Positions 15,717-26,972 of a DNA stretch of 41,228 nt are shown here, piece after piece. The notes beneath the pieces are model-generated. The model was not told the origin of the DNA. It did not search any database and was given only the letters and a program-made list of their open reading frames with translations. This DNA is from Chloroflexota bacterium (GTDB taxonomy: Bacteria; Chloroflexota; Ktedonobacteria; Ktedonobacterales; JADMIN01), in NCBI GenBank assembly GCA_021814145.1, contig JAKAIY010000014.1:1-41228 (forward strand), given 5' to 3'. Numbering within the stretch: position 1 is the stretch's first letter; every line of letters starts with the position of its first letter. The position numbers were made by a program, and so were the translations under genes.

Positions 15717-16694
15717 ATGTCTTCAGAAACGCGGGGGCCGGTTGGCGTCCTGCTGATGGCCTATGGTTCCCCGAACAGCCTCGATGAGGTGCTGCCCTAC
15801 TATACGGACGTGCGCGGCGGTCATGCCCCGTCGGCTGAGCAGCTCGCGGTCGTCTACGACCACTATGCCCGAATCGGTGGCCCCACCGGGCTGCTGGCGA
15901 TCTCCGAGGCGCAGGTGGCCGCGCTCCAGGCCCGCCTGGACGCCACCGCGCCCGGCGCCTATCGCGTCTATCTTGGCATGCGCCACTGGCGCCCGTATAT
16001 CGCCGGCGCCGTCCGCCAGATGGCCGCCGATGGCGTGCGCGAGGCGGTGGCGATCGCTCTGGCCCCGCACGATTCCCGCATCAGCGTCGGCGGCTACATC
16101 GCCAGCGTCGAAAAGGCGCTTGACGCGCTGGCGCAGGAGGCCGGCGGGACGCCGCCGGTCCACTTCTCGTTCGTGCGCTCCTGGCATAATGAGCCGCACT
16201 TCATCCAGCTGCTCGCGGAGCGGGTGAGCGAGGCGCTTGAGCGCGCGTTCACACCGGAGGAGCGCGACGCGGTCTACGTGATCTTCTCCGCCCACAGCCT
16301 GCCCGAGCGCATCAAGACCTGGGATGACCCCTATCCCACCGAGCTGCGCGCGACGGTGGCGAGCGTGACCCAGCGGCTGGGGCTGGGCGAGGCGCGGTGG
16401 ACCTTCGCCTATCAGAGCGCGGGCCGCACATCCGAGCCGTGGCTGGGGCCATCCGTTCAGGAAGTCATCCCACAGCTGGCGGCGCGTGGCGTGCGCGCGG
16501 CGCTTGTCTGTCCGGTCGGGTTCGTCGCGGACAACCTGGAGATCCTCTACGACATTGATATCGAGCTTCGCGACCTGGCGACACGGGATGGTCTTCATCT
16601 GGAGCGCATCGCCATGCCCAACGCTGACCCGCTCCTGATCGAGGCGCTCGCTCATATCGCGCAGCGGGCCGCAGGCGTGGAAGAGCCAGCCTGA
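15717..16694 (+). CDS. hemH: ferrochelatase (coproporphyrin or protoporphyrin)
   Basis: 325 residues. It inserts Fe2+ into a porphyrin near the end of haem synthesis. Seen: N-terminal VLLMAYGSPNSLDEV, GLRYW-equivalent YLGMRHWRPYI (85-95), the metal-binding histidine in FSAHSLPERI (His193), YQSAGRTSEPWLGP (232-245) and the acidic site FVADNLEILYDID (Glu275). All key residues of the family are kept. The HSLPE signature and the overall length of about 310-325 are like the Gram-positive enzymes, many of which act on coproporphyrin III (CpfC), so that substrate is likely but not proved. The ATG at 15717 has only a weak ribosome binding site. No other haem genes are nearby. Confidence 0.93.
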   Translation: MSSETRGPVGVLLMAYGSPNSLDEVLPYYTDVRGGHAPSAEQLAVVYDHYARIGGPTGLLAISEAQVAALQARLDATAPGAYRVYLGMRHWRPYIAGAVRQMAADGVREAVAIALAPHDSRISVGGYIASVEKALDALAQEAGGTPPVHFSFVRSWHNEPHFIQLLAERVSEALERAFTPEERDAVYVIFSAHSLPERIKTWDDPYPTELRATVASVTQRLGLGEARWTFAYQSAGRTSEPWLGPSVQEVIPQLAARGVRAALVCPVGFVADNLEILYDIDIELRDLATRDGLHLERIAMPNADPLLIEALAHIAQRAAGVEEPA

Positions 16695-16855
16695 CCCGCC
16701 CGCGCTGTGACCGCGCTGTGTGGGTGGCCGCCGGGAGGGCGATGTCTTCGTGACGCCCCTGGCGTAGGGTGAGGAGTGTGGGAAGGGCTATTCGCGCCGT
16801 GGAGGACACAAGCGCCTCTCCAGCGCGCCCAGCGACGGGGAAAGAGAGGAACGCC

Positions 16856-17161
16856 ATGGCCAAGCAGGGGCAGCACAAACACGACAAGCATGACCACCGG
16901 CTCATGCCCAAGGCGGGGCGGACCAATCCGACCAAGAGCACGCCTATCACGACGGGTCCGCTCAAAAAGCAGAAGCGCTACGCCAAGCAGGCCGCTGAGC
17001 ATAAGGATACCGCGCGCCAGGCGCAGAACGCGCACGCCTACTGGGAGCCCAATACAACCAACTATATGACCCATGAGGCAGATTCGCGGGCGCGGATGCT
17101 GGACCGGCGGAAGCGAAGCGGCAGTGACTCGAACACCGATTCCGGGACGCGCGGCTATTAG
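16856..17161 (+). CDS. small basic hypothetical protein
   Basis: 101 residues from ATG 16856, preceded by AGAGAGGA. It is very hydrophilic, with His/Lys-rich N-terminus (KQGQHKHDKHDHRLM), many Lys, Arg, Thr and Asn, and few hydrophobic residues; there is no signal peptide or membrane segment. It is probably disordered and may bind nucleic acid or metal; that is only inference. No family was recognised. It is followed by a 16-bp perfect hairpin, which supports it being a transcribed unit. It lies 162 bases after hemH and could be co-transcribed with it. Confidence 0.65.
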   Translation: MAKQGQHKHDKHDHRLMPKAGRTNPTKSTPITTGPLKKQKRYAKQAAEHKDTARQAQNAHAYWEPNTTNYMTHEADSRARMLDRRKRSGSDSNTDSGTRGY

Positions 17162-17204
17162 CCCATCCTCTTCGGTGTTCCAGCCAGCGCGGCATGCGTG
17201 GGCA

Positions 17205-17244
17205 GCGAAGCGGCGCCAGATGGTGGAGTCTGGCGCCGCTTCGC
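17205..17244 (+). terminator. 16-bp perfect hairpin without U-tract
   Basis: GCGAAGCGGCGCCAGA (17205-17220) and TCTGGCGCCGCTTCGC (17229-17244) pair perfectly around the 8-base loop TGGTGGAG, 44 bases after the stop of the small basic protein gene. There is no run of T. A third partial copy of one arm (GGCGCTTCGCC) follows near 17262. Probably a bidirectional terminator or mRNA 3'-end stabiliser. Confidence 0.55.
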
Positions 17245-17596
17245 CGTCCACCGCTTGAGGCGGCGCTTCGCCAGGTAGCGCATAGCCGTGACGCGACGTT
17301 GACGCCTTGTCCTGTGGCTGTGCGCGCTCTGTGCCATGCGCCGCGTATGCTTGGCGGTTGTCGCCAATGAGATGGACACAGCTCCGGCGACGCGACGCGC
17401 ATTGCCCTCTCAGCTTCAAGGAAGGCCGGGGGGACAGCGCGGGGTGTATGTTTGTCCGGGTAGATAGCGCGCGCTGGCAGGCAAGAGGAGGTTTGTGGGC
17501 AGGGGCGGCGGATATGTCGCGGCGTATGGTGGCTCGCCAGGCGCGCGCCCGAAACAGCGCGCCGCCTTCCAGGCGGATAACCTAAGGAGGAGCTTC
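17245..17596. other. intergenic region, nothing recognised beyond hairpin remnant
   Basis: About 350 bases before the secreted propeller gene. No supported frame. The frame of the next gene is open back to 17495, but the strong ribosome binding site at 17583-17591 and the signal peptide place the start at 17597. Confidence 0.4.
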
Positions 17597-18634
17597 ATGC
17601 GTCCACATCACCTGACCGCGTCTGTTGTCGCGCTGCTCACCGCGGTCGTTCTGACAATCAGTGGCGTCGCCCCGGCGTGGGCCGCCTCCCAGCATCCTAC
17701 AGGCGCTACGGCGCGCGCGACGCCTGCCGTTCTCAACATCAACAAGGTCACACTGCCTGAAACCAGCATTGACGGCCCGGCGCTCAGCAGCCTTTTCGCG
17801 TCAAATAGCGCGTACCAATCCGTGATCGCCTGGACTGGGACCGACGCCGCCCATCACCTCAACGTCGAAACCAGCGCCAACGGTCTCGACTTCGGAAACA
17901 AGCTCACGCTCAACGAGACCTCGCCGTACCGCCCGGATGTCACCCAAGCGGCTGGTGGCCTTATTGTGGTGGCCTGGACCGGCTCGGATGCGAACCACTC
18001 GCTCAACGTGCTCTATGATGTTTATGGCGCAAAGCCAGTGAAGCTAACGCTGTATCACGAGAACAGCATCGCCGCTCCGGCCATCTTCCAGATGGGCGCT
18101 TACCTGTTCCTGGCGTGGACCGGAACCGACGCCAACCACTCGCTCAACATGCTGTCGATCACCTATTCGGCGTCTAGCCTAGTCCCTGGAAAGAAGACCG
18201 TGCTGCCCCAGTTTAGCAGCGACGCCGGACCGCGCCTGGTGAGATCGGGGTCATCCCACATGGTATTGCTGTGGACCACACGCAATCTCCGGCTCAACCT
18301 CTCTACCACACCCGACGGCGTTACGTTCTCTAACACGCTGGGCGCTGGGCTGCCAGAGACGAGCGCGTTCGCCCCAGGCGCCGACTTCTTCGCGCCCTAT
18401 GTCAGCCCGACAGGCCTGGACTGGATTGGCTGGACCGGAACCGACGCCGCCCATCACCTGAACCTGCAATGGGGCCACTTGCTGGGCTTCACGAATCCAA
18501 TTGAAACCAAGACCACCCTTGGCGAGACGGCGCTGGGTGGCCCCGCGCTGGCCTACAACGCTGGCGAACTGGTCGCCTGGACTGGCACTGATAGCGCCCA
18601 TCACCTGAACGTCGCCAGGTTCGCGCTCTCCTGA
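17597..18634 (+). CDS. secreted six-repeat WTGTD protein, probable beta-propeller
   Basis: 345 residues from ATG 17597 with AAGGAGGAG upstream. Signal peptide 1-29 (hydrophobic core, cleavage after AWA). The mature protein is six repeats of about 49 residues. Each has a K-x-T-L-x-E-T-S...P-A-[LI] strand followed by [IVL]-A-W-T-G-[TS]-D-[AS]-x-H-[HS]-L-N. The tryptophans are at 79, 127, 174, 226, 279 and 328; repeat 4 is degenerate (LLWTTRNLRLNLS). Six similar blades with conserved W, D and H suggest a sugar-binding or structural propeller, as in PLL-type or tectonin-like lectins; the ligand is unknown. It is secreted and not anchored. It stands alone, ending toward the lut operon. Confidence 0.85.
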   Translation: MRPHHLTASVVALLTAVVLTISGVAPAWAASQHPTGATARATPAVLNINKVTLPETSIDGPALSSLFASNSAYQSVIAWTGTDAAHHLNVETSANGLDFGNKLTLNETSPYRPDVTQAAGGLIVVAWTGSDANHSLNVLYDVYGAKPVKLTLYHENSIAAPAIFQMGAYLFLAWTGTDANHSLNMLSITYSASSLVPGKKTVLPQFSSDAGPRLVRSGSSHMVLLWTTRNLRLNLSTTPDGVTFSNTLGAGLPETSAFAPGADFFAPYVSPTGLDWIGWTGTDAAHHLNLQWGHLLGFTNPIETKTTLGETALGGPALAYNAGELVAWTGTDSAHHLNVARFALS

Positions 18635-18696
18635 CCCCCATTCCGGGACAGTGGATGCGCGACCGCGTATGCGGGGAGAGGCCCCACGGCGGTTTT

Positions 18697-18718
18697 GCTG
18701 GCTGGCCCATCAGCCAGC
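18697..18718 (-). terminator. hairpin spanning the lutC stop codon
   Basis: GCTGGCTG (18697-18704) and CAGCCAGC (18711-18718) pair perfectly around GCCCAT. The lutC stop lies inside it (18710-18712). No U-tract on the minus strand. It may terminate the lut operon or the convergent secreted protein transcript; weakly supported. Confidence 0.35.
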
Positions 18719-19348
18719 CCCGTCAACGAGCAGGACGTGCAGCGTGCGGGGGCCATGCACCCCCTCGACGCGCGCAAGCTCGATGTCACTGGTCGCGGAG
18801 GGGCCGGAGATGAGCGTGATCGGACGGGCAGGCTGGCTCGCCAGGCGCGCGATGACCTCTGGGACAATGCCCACCACCTGCTCGACGCGCACGACGCAGA
18901 GATGCCGGTCGGGAACGAGCGTCAGGGCGCGCCGGCCCTGGCGGGCGCCGCCGTCCAGCACGATCGTTCCCGTCTGCGCGACAGCGTAGGCGCAGCCCGT
19001 CAGCACGCCGTCGCTGCCGTCCAGTGTCTCGTTCGTCAGCGGCGGGTCGTCGCGCAGCGCCTCGACGCCCGCCGGGACCCACTCCGCAGGCGTATCGGTG
19101 GGAACGACCAGACGCCGGACGCCATACCGCGCGCAGACCGCCGCGATCGCGGACGGCAGCGCCGCCGGCGCGACACGCTCGACGCTCGCCTTATAGTCGT
19201 GGAGCCGGTCTATCAGCTCGGCGACGAGCGCGTCCCGCTCGCGCCCGTCGCGCTGACGGTAGGCGCGCGGGACGGGCGACGCCTCCGGCGCGGTGGCCAG
19301 CGCCGCGCGGATGCGGGCGAGGATCTCGTTTTTCGCGGACTCCGCCAT
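18710..19348 (-). CDS. lutC: LutC, lactate utilization protein C
   Basis: 212 residues from ATG 19348; the start overlaps the lutB stop by one base (TGATG), with GGAGGG upstream inside lutB. It belongs to the LUD family and is one of three subunits of the L-lactate oxidising complex LutABC that converts L-lactate to pyruvate in the cytoplasm. Seen: N-terminal helical region (AKNEILARIRAAL), central VVPTDTPAEW, and the hallmark GCAYAVAQTGTIVLDGG near 135-150, followed by RALTLVPDRHLCVV. Length is normal. Operon order on the minus strand is lutA, lutB, lutC. The extra N-terminal residues encoded up to 19444 are shadow reading through lutB. Confidence 0.93.
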   Translation of the reverse strand: MAESAKNEILARIRAALATAPEASPVPRAYRQRDGRERDALVAELIDRLHDYKASVERVAPAALPSAIAAVCARYGVRRLVVPTDTPAEWVPAGVEALRDDPPLTNETLDGSDGVLTGCAYAVAQTGTIVLDGGARQGRRALTLVPDRHLCVVRVEQVVGIVPEVIARLASQPARPITLISGPSATSDIELARVEGVHGPRTLHVLLVDGAG

Positions 19349-20784
19349 CAGCGGCCCTCCTTCTGGCGCTCGCGCTCGCGCTCGCGCCACCACGCGCGGA
19401 ACGTCTGCCGGGGCAGCGGCTGGAGGTCGCGCGCCTGCGACCACCCCGCTAGCGGAGCCGGCAGCCGGTCTATCACGCCGCCATGCATGAAGAGCCGCTG
19501 CCCGCCGCGTCCCAGCCGCTGCGCCCGCTCATAGCGCGGTGGGCTGGCGAAGATAGCCGCGAGCCGCCGCATCACCACCGCCTCAGGGTCCAGCGGCCCC
19601 GCGCGCTTCGTCACCTCGCCGCGCAGATGCAGCAACACCTCCGGGATGTTGATCCTGACCGGGCAGACCTCGTAGCACGCGCCGCACAGGCTCGACGCGT
19701 AGGGCAGCGTCTTCGCTTGCTCCACTCCCCGCAGCTGGGGCGTCAGGATCGCGCCGATGGGACCGGGATAGACCGAGCCATAAGCGTGACCGCCCGTGCG
19801 CGCGTAGACCGGGCAGATATTCAGGCAGGCGCTGCAACGGATGCAGCGCAGCGCCTGCCGCCCCACCTCGTCGGCGAGGACGTGTGTGCGCCCGTTGTCG
19901 AGCAGGACAAGGTGGAAAGCCTGCGGCCCGTCACCCGGCGTCACCCCCGTCCACAGACTGGTGTAGGGATTCATCCGCTCGCCCGTCGAGCTGCGCGGCA
20001 GGAGCTGGAGGAACACCGCGAAGTCCTGGAAGGTCGGGATAAGCTTCTCGATCCCCATCACGGTAATCAGCGTCTGGGGCAGCGTCAGGCACATGCGCCC
20101 GTTGCCCTCGCTCTCCACCACCGCCACCGTCCCGGTCTCCGCCACAGCGAAATTCGCTCCGCTGATCGCCACCCGCGCCGTCAGAAACTGCTCGCGCAGA
20201 TAGCGCCGGGCGGCGGCGGTAAGCTGGGGCGGCTCATCGGTCAGCTCCTGCCCCCGGGCGATGGTGCGGCGGAAGAGGTCGCGAATCTCGCTGCGGTTCT
20301 TGTGAATCGCGGGGACGAGGATGTGGGAGGATGTTTCACCCGCGAGCTGGATGATGAGCTCGGCCAGGTCGGTTTCGATGGCGGTGATTCCCACGCGCCG
20401 CAGCGCCGTGTTCAGGCCGATCTCATCGGTCGTCAGGGACTTCACCTTGACGACGCGCTCGGCCCCGGTGGCCTGGACCAGCCCGGTGATAATGGCGTTG
20501 GCCTCAGCGGCGTCGCGCGCCCAGTGGACGACCCCGCCCGCGCGCGTGACTGACTCTTCGAGCTGGAGCAGGTAGCGGTCGAGATGGCGCGCGACGTCCG
20601 CCTTGATCGCCGCGCCCGCCTCCCGCAGCGCCTCCCAGTCGGGCAGCTCGCCCACAACGCCCGCGCGCTTGGCGCGGATCGTGGATGTGGCCTTGCCCAG
20701 ATTGCGGCGCAACTGGGTATCGGCCAGCGCGGTCTTCGCCGCCTGCGGGAAGACCCGCGCGGAACGCGCCATGCCAGTCGTCAT
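19348..20784 (-). CDS. lutB: LutB, iron-sulfur subunit of lactate utilization complex
   Basis: 478 residues from ATG 20784, three bases after the lutA stop. The N-terminal LUD domain (about 70-300) has FAVAETGTVAVVESEGNGR (212-230), and the C-terminal part holds two cysteine clusters for 4Fe-4S centres: CIRCSACLNICPVY (Cys314, 317, 320, 324) and CGACYEVCPV (Cys367, 370, 374). The last cysteine of the second cluster is taken from another position, as is usual in the family. It passes electrons from lactate oxidation. Length agrees with B. subtilis LutB (about 476). The C-terminus is unusually Arg/Glu-rich. The flanking lutA and lutC confirm the assignment. Confidence 0.95.
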   Translation of the reverse strand: MTTGMARSARVFPQAAKTALADTQLRRNLGKATSTIRAKRAGVVGELPDWEALREAGAAIKADVARHLDRYLLQLEESVTRAGGVVHWARDAAEANAIITGLVQATGAERVVKVKSLTTDEIGLNTALRRVGITAIETDLAELIIQLAGETSSHILVPAIHKNRSEIRDLFRRTIARGQELTDEPPQLTAAARRYLREQFLTARVAISGANFAVAETGTVAVVESEGNGRMCLTLPQTLITVMGIEKLIPTFQDFAVFLQLLPRSSTGERMNPYTSLWTGVTPGDGPQAFHLVLLDNGRTHVLADEVGRQALRCIRCSACLNICPVYARTGGHAYGSVYPGPIGAILTPQLRGVEQAKTLPYASSLCGACYEVCPVRINIPEVLLHLRGEVTKRAGPLDPEAVVMRRLAAIFASPPRYERAQRLGRGGQRLFMHGGVIDRLPAPLAGWSQARDLQPLPRQTFRAWWRERERERQKEGR

Positions 20785-20787
20785 CGC

Positions 20788-21522
20788 TCACGCCTCCTCG
20801 ACACTGGCCAGAATCTCCGCCAGATGCATCGTGCGCACGCCCGCGCGCAGCCGGTGGAGGCCGCCGCCGATGTGCATCAGGCACGAGGTGTCGGCGGCGC
20901 AGAGGACCTCGGCGCCGGTATCCAGCACGCTGCGCATCTTGTCGCCCAGCATCGCCACCGAGGTGTCGGCGTTCTTCACGGCGAACGTGCCGCCGAAACC
21001 GCAGCATTCCGTCGCGTTGGGCAGCTCGACCAGCTCGATGCCCTTCACCGCGCGCAGCAGCCGCTGGGGAATGTCGCCCACCTGGAGCGTGCGCAGGCTG
21101 TGGCAGGTAGGGTGGTACGTCACCCGGTGCGGGAAGTAGGCCCTGACATCCACGACGCCCGCGCGCTTGACCAGAAACTCGCCCAGTTCATCCACGCGCG
21201 GGATGAGGTCGCGCACCGCCGCGATCAGGCGCGCGTCTCCGCTGAGGGCCGCCACTTTCGGGTAGAGCTCGCGAACCATGCCCACGCACGAGGCTGACGG
21301 CGCGACTACCACCTCCGCGTCGCCAAAGACTTCGACGAAGTGACGCGCCAGCGGGATGGCCTCACGCTGGTAGCCAGTATTGTAATGCATCTGCCCGCAG
21401 CAGGTCTGCGCCTCGGGGAACTCGACAGTATGGCCGAGCCGCTCCAGCAGGCGCGTCGTGGCGACGCCAACCTGGGGAAACAGCGTGTCGTTGAAGCACG
21501 TGATGAAGAGTGAAACGCGCAT
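20788..21522 (-). CDS. lutA: LutA, cysteine-rich subunit of lactate utilization complex
   Basis: 244 residues from ATG 21522; the frame stays open far upstream, but MRVSLFITCFND is the conserved N-terminus of the family. Two CCG domains are visible: TCCGQMHYNTG (CCG at 41-43) and TECCGFGGTFAVKNADTS, with single cysteines in the preceding ITCFND and YHPTCHSLR segments. These cysteines bind non-classical iron-sulfur clusters in glycolate-oxidase-GlpC-type proteins. First gene of the operon. The ribosome binding site is moderate (GAGAGGCAGG or TTGGAAG). No lactate permease (lutP) or GntR regulator (lutR) is next to it. The 110 bases upstream contain a possible -10 box (TATGGT on the minus strand near 21612). 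Confidence 0.95.
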   Translation of the reverse strand: MRVSLFITCFNDTLFPQVGVATTRLLERLGHTVEFPEAQTCCGQMHYNTGYQREAIPLARHFVEVFGDAEVVVAPSASCVGMVRELYPKVAALSGDARLIAAVRDLIPRVDELGEFLVKRAGVVDVRAYFPHRVTYHPTCHSLRTLQVGDIPQRLLRAVKGIELVELPNATECCGFGGTFAVKNADTSVAMLGDKMRSVLDTGAEVLCAADTSCLMHIGGGLHRLRAGVRTMHLAEILASVEEA

Positions 21523-21632
21523 GGCTTCCAACCTGCCTCTCAAGAGCGCGCCACCATCCGCGCGGCGAAGCGTCCCGCCGCTGGTTTCCAACAACAAGGT
21601 ACCATAGTCCGGCGCCCTATGCGTCCTGCCGC

Positions 21633-22181
21633 TCAGGCCGCCAGCTCGCGGCGCATGATCGCGTACACCTGCCTGCCCTCCACGAACGCGAAGCCGGGGT
21701 GCAGGTACGTCCAGCCGTGGTGTTCGTAGAGCCGGCGGGCGGTCGCGTTCTCCACCTCCGTAGAGAGCAGCGCGCGGGAGCAGGGCTGCGACGCTAGCAG
21801 CGCCTCCATCAGCGCGCTTCCGATCCCGCGCCCGCGCTCCTCTGGCGCCACCGCCAAGTCTACCAGACACCAGGCGTCGCGCAGCGCCGGGTGCTCAGGC
21901 CCAACATGTTCCGCGACCTGGTCATGCCACCAGTTCCCCGGCAGCGAGCGCACGCCGAAGCCAAAACCGACCAGCCGGCCATCGCGCACGGCGACCAGCC
22001 CGCGATAGTCCAGCATCCTGGAGTAGCGCGCGATAAACGCCGCGATGTCGTCCGCGTCATCGGGCCAGATGGCGCAGTACAGCCGCACCGCGTCATCGAA
22101 CCACGGCTCGCCTGGCCGCAGCGGCGCGAAGGTCACGCCTGGCGGGGGCGTCCCGCCGTTCTTTCCGCTCACTCGCTTCAC
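21633..22181 (-). CDS. GNAT-family N-acetyltransferase
   Basis: 182 residues from GTG 22181, with AAAGGA about eight bases upstream. Acetyl-CoA-dependent transferase fold: motif A is LVDLAVAPEERGRGIGSALM (107-126; Q/RxxGxG/A loop RGRGIG), motif B has STEVENATARRLYEHHGW (139-156). The N-terminal part (FDDAVRLYCAIWPDDADD) is typical of amino-group acetyltransferases acting on small molecules. The substrate is not predictable. It lies 110 bases upstream of lutA in the same direction and could be co-transcribed, but nothing in lactate oxidation requires it. Confidence 0.88.
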   Translation of the reverse strand: MKRVSGKNGGTPPPGVTFAPLRPGEPWFDDAVRLYCAIWPDDADDIAAFIARYSRMLDYRGLVAVRDGRLVGFGFGVRSLPGNWWHDQVAEHVGPEHPALRDAWCLVDLAVAPEERGRGIGSALMEALLASQPCSRALLSTEVENATARRLYEHHGWTYLHPGFAFVEGRQVYAIMRRELAA

Positions 22182-22982
22182 TCACTCAATCCTTTCTCCG
22201 CGCGGGCGCTGCCGGCTGCATCCTCCGGTGAGTCCAGTATACGCGAGATGGCGCCCATGAGGCGAAGCCCCGCTCGCTGGCAGGGTCGTCGCGGCCATCC
22301 ATTCCGCAGCGCCGGAAAGCCGGCGGAAGGCGATAGAATCCGGGTCCCGGAGGGTCTGCCACTGCTGAGCTGGAAAGTAACCCTTATGGGCCACTTCGCT
22401 CTTGCCAGAACGCCAGCATGTGTGTTACCCTACGCCAACAAGGCCGAGCTGTTGTCATAACACAAACGAGCGGTGTCAATGAGAGCCGGCCAGAGAGCGC
22501 GCTTCCCGCGCCTGTGAGCGGGAAGTCGCAGGGCTGACAGCCTGACGAAAGGGGGCATGTCCATATGGACGGTGGCCTCCTCGCGGTTCGCGCGACGGGG
22601 TGAGCGTTATTTTCTCCACCGTCTCCTGAACACCATACCAAACGATGCCGGGAGAGCCGGGAGAGCCGCGGTCGCTCATCATCCTCATCACCGATGAGCC
22701 TGAAAAAGCCCGCTAGCGTCAGCGATCATCACGCCAGGGGCCTAGCGTTGCGATATTCCCGGTGTTTCAGAACATACCCGCGCCATCATCCGTATAGTCC
22801 ATTAATCTATCTCGCATTCCCGCGCTTCGCGCTCGCCCTGGACGCGAGCGGTGGCGCCTCGTCAAGTCGCGCGCTCAACACCATGTCCGCCTGACGTCAG
22901 GCGCGACGGGCGCGCCCGTCCGTGTAGCGCTCTTTGCATCACAAAAAACGCTATCCGGCGCCTCGCTTGCTGTATCATCCAT

Positions 22983-23034
22983 GCCTTGGGGTGAAAACGC
23001 CTCAGGGCAAGCGGATTATGCGACCGCTTGTCCT
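22983..23034 (+). ncRNA. pair of mutually exclusive hairpins upstream of prkA
   Basis: Hairpin I: GCCTTGGGG (22983-22991) with CCTCAGGGC (23000-23008), loop TGAAAACG. Hairpin II: AGGGCAAGCGG (23004-23014) with CCGCTTGTCCT (23024-23034), loop ATTATGCGA, with one G-U pair. Both use 23004-23008, so they cannot form together. This is the arrangement expected of a switching leader RNA. It lies about 580 bases before the prkA start. Structure is seen; switching is inference. Confidence 0.35.
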
Positions 23035-23513
23035 GATGGGAGCGCGCCGGCGCAGGCTTCCGCGGCCACGTCCGTCATGACCGTCCGGGCGCCTGTGAGC
23101 GAGAACATTCAAACAGACAAATCCGAGACCGTGGAGAGTGATCGAGCGCTCTCCCGGCGCCTGTACCGTAGATGAGCGTACCTCTGGCCACTCGCGTATG
23201 AGCTATCCGCGCGCCTCTCGCGTGGAGCACGCCAGCCAGGCCTGTGACGCCTGCCGGTTTGGCGCCTGTCGCATCCTCGGACTTATTCCGCCTGGCCGCT
23301 CATGACGACCGGTCATCGGTCACCGGGCAGTTTGCCGCCCATGCTGACCGAATTTATGGCGAAAACGACAAAGACGTCGTGCCAAGCGAACCGGCCTCCT
23401 GGCGTTCGCCGCCCCGATCACGAGCGCGAGATACGCTGTTCTCGCGATCAAGCTAGCGGTGATATCAGGAGGGTGGTCAGGCACGATGGCTGGGCCGGCG
23501 AAAAAGCGCCGCG

Positions 23514-23576
23514 CCCCGTAGCGACGCCCGCTCCGCTACGGGGAAAGCCGTAAGAGATACGCGAGCATGTCTTACG
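23514..23576 (+). promoter_or_regulatory. two hairpins just upstream of the prkA start
   Basis: CCCCGTAGCG (23514-23523) pairs perfectly with CGCTACGGGG (23534-23543), loop of 10; then CGTAAGA (23549-23555) pairs with TCTTACG (23570-23576), loop of 14. There is no U-tract, so translational control or mRNA stability is more likely than termination. The ribosome binding site AGGAGG follows at 23597. Confidence 0.5.
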
Positions 23577-23611
23577 CGCCCTCAACTGGCGTGAACAGGA
23601 GGACAGGCAGT

Positions 23612-26878
<3,267 letters not shown>

Positions 26879-26972
26879 CGGCCACGTCATCGCCGCTCAC
26901 TCCCGCCTGTTCCCGCCGCCACCACGCGGGCCGGGCCGGGCGGGAGGAGCGGCGGCTAAGGGGGCGCGCACT

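Larger units (their letters stand above)
22182..23611. other. long intergenic region / probable structured leader of prkA
   Basis: About 1.4 kb with no supported gene on either strand; short frames lack ribosome binding sites and cut across hairpins. The last 630 bases carry several inverted repeats (listed separately) and lead directly to prkA, which suggests a long untranslated leader or a small RNA gene. A TATCAT box with a preceding TG (22971-22978) is a candidate -10 element, without a clear -35. I recognise no known riboswitch, RNase P, SRP or tmRNA motif here. Confidence 0.45.

Noticed and set aside
19483-21297. Long plus-strand frames opposite lutB and lutA
   Set aside because: High GC keeps complementary frames open. 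The minus-strand frames carry the iron-sulfur and CCG motifs; the plus-strand products match nothing and are His/Arg-rich.
22983-23040. c-di-AMP (ydaO) or c-di-GMP riboswitch upstream of prkA
   Set aside because: Short matches such as TTGGGGTGAA and CAGGGCAA are present, but the remaining conserved blocks of either class are missing.
22981-23175. Small frame of 64 codons in the prkA leader
   Set aside because: It reads through both overlapping hairpins, has no ribosome binding site and no recognisable protein features.
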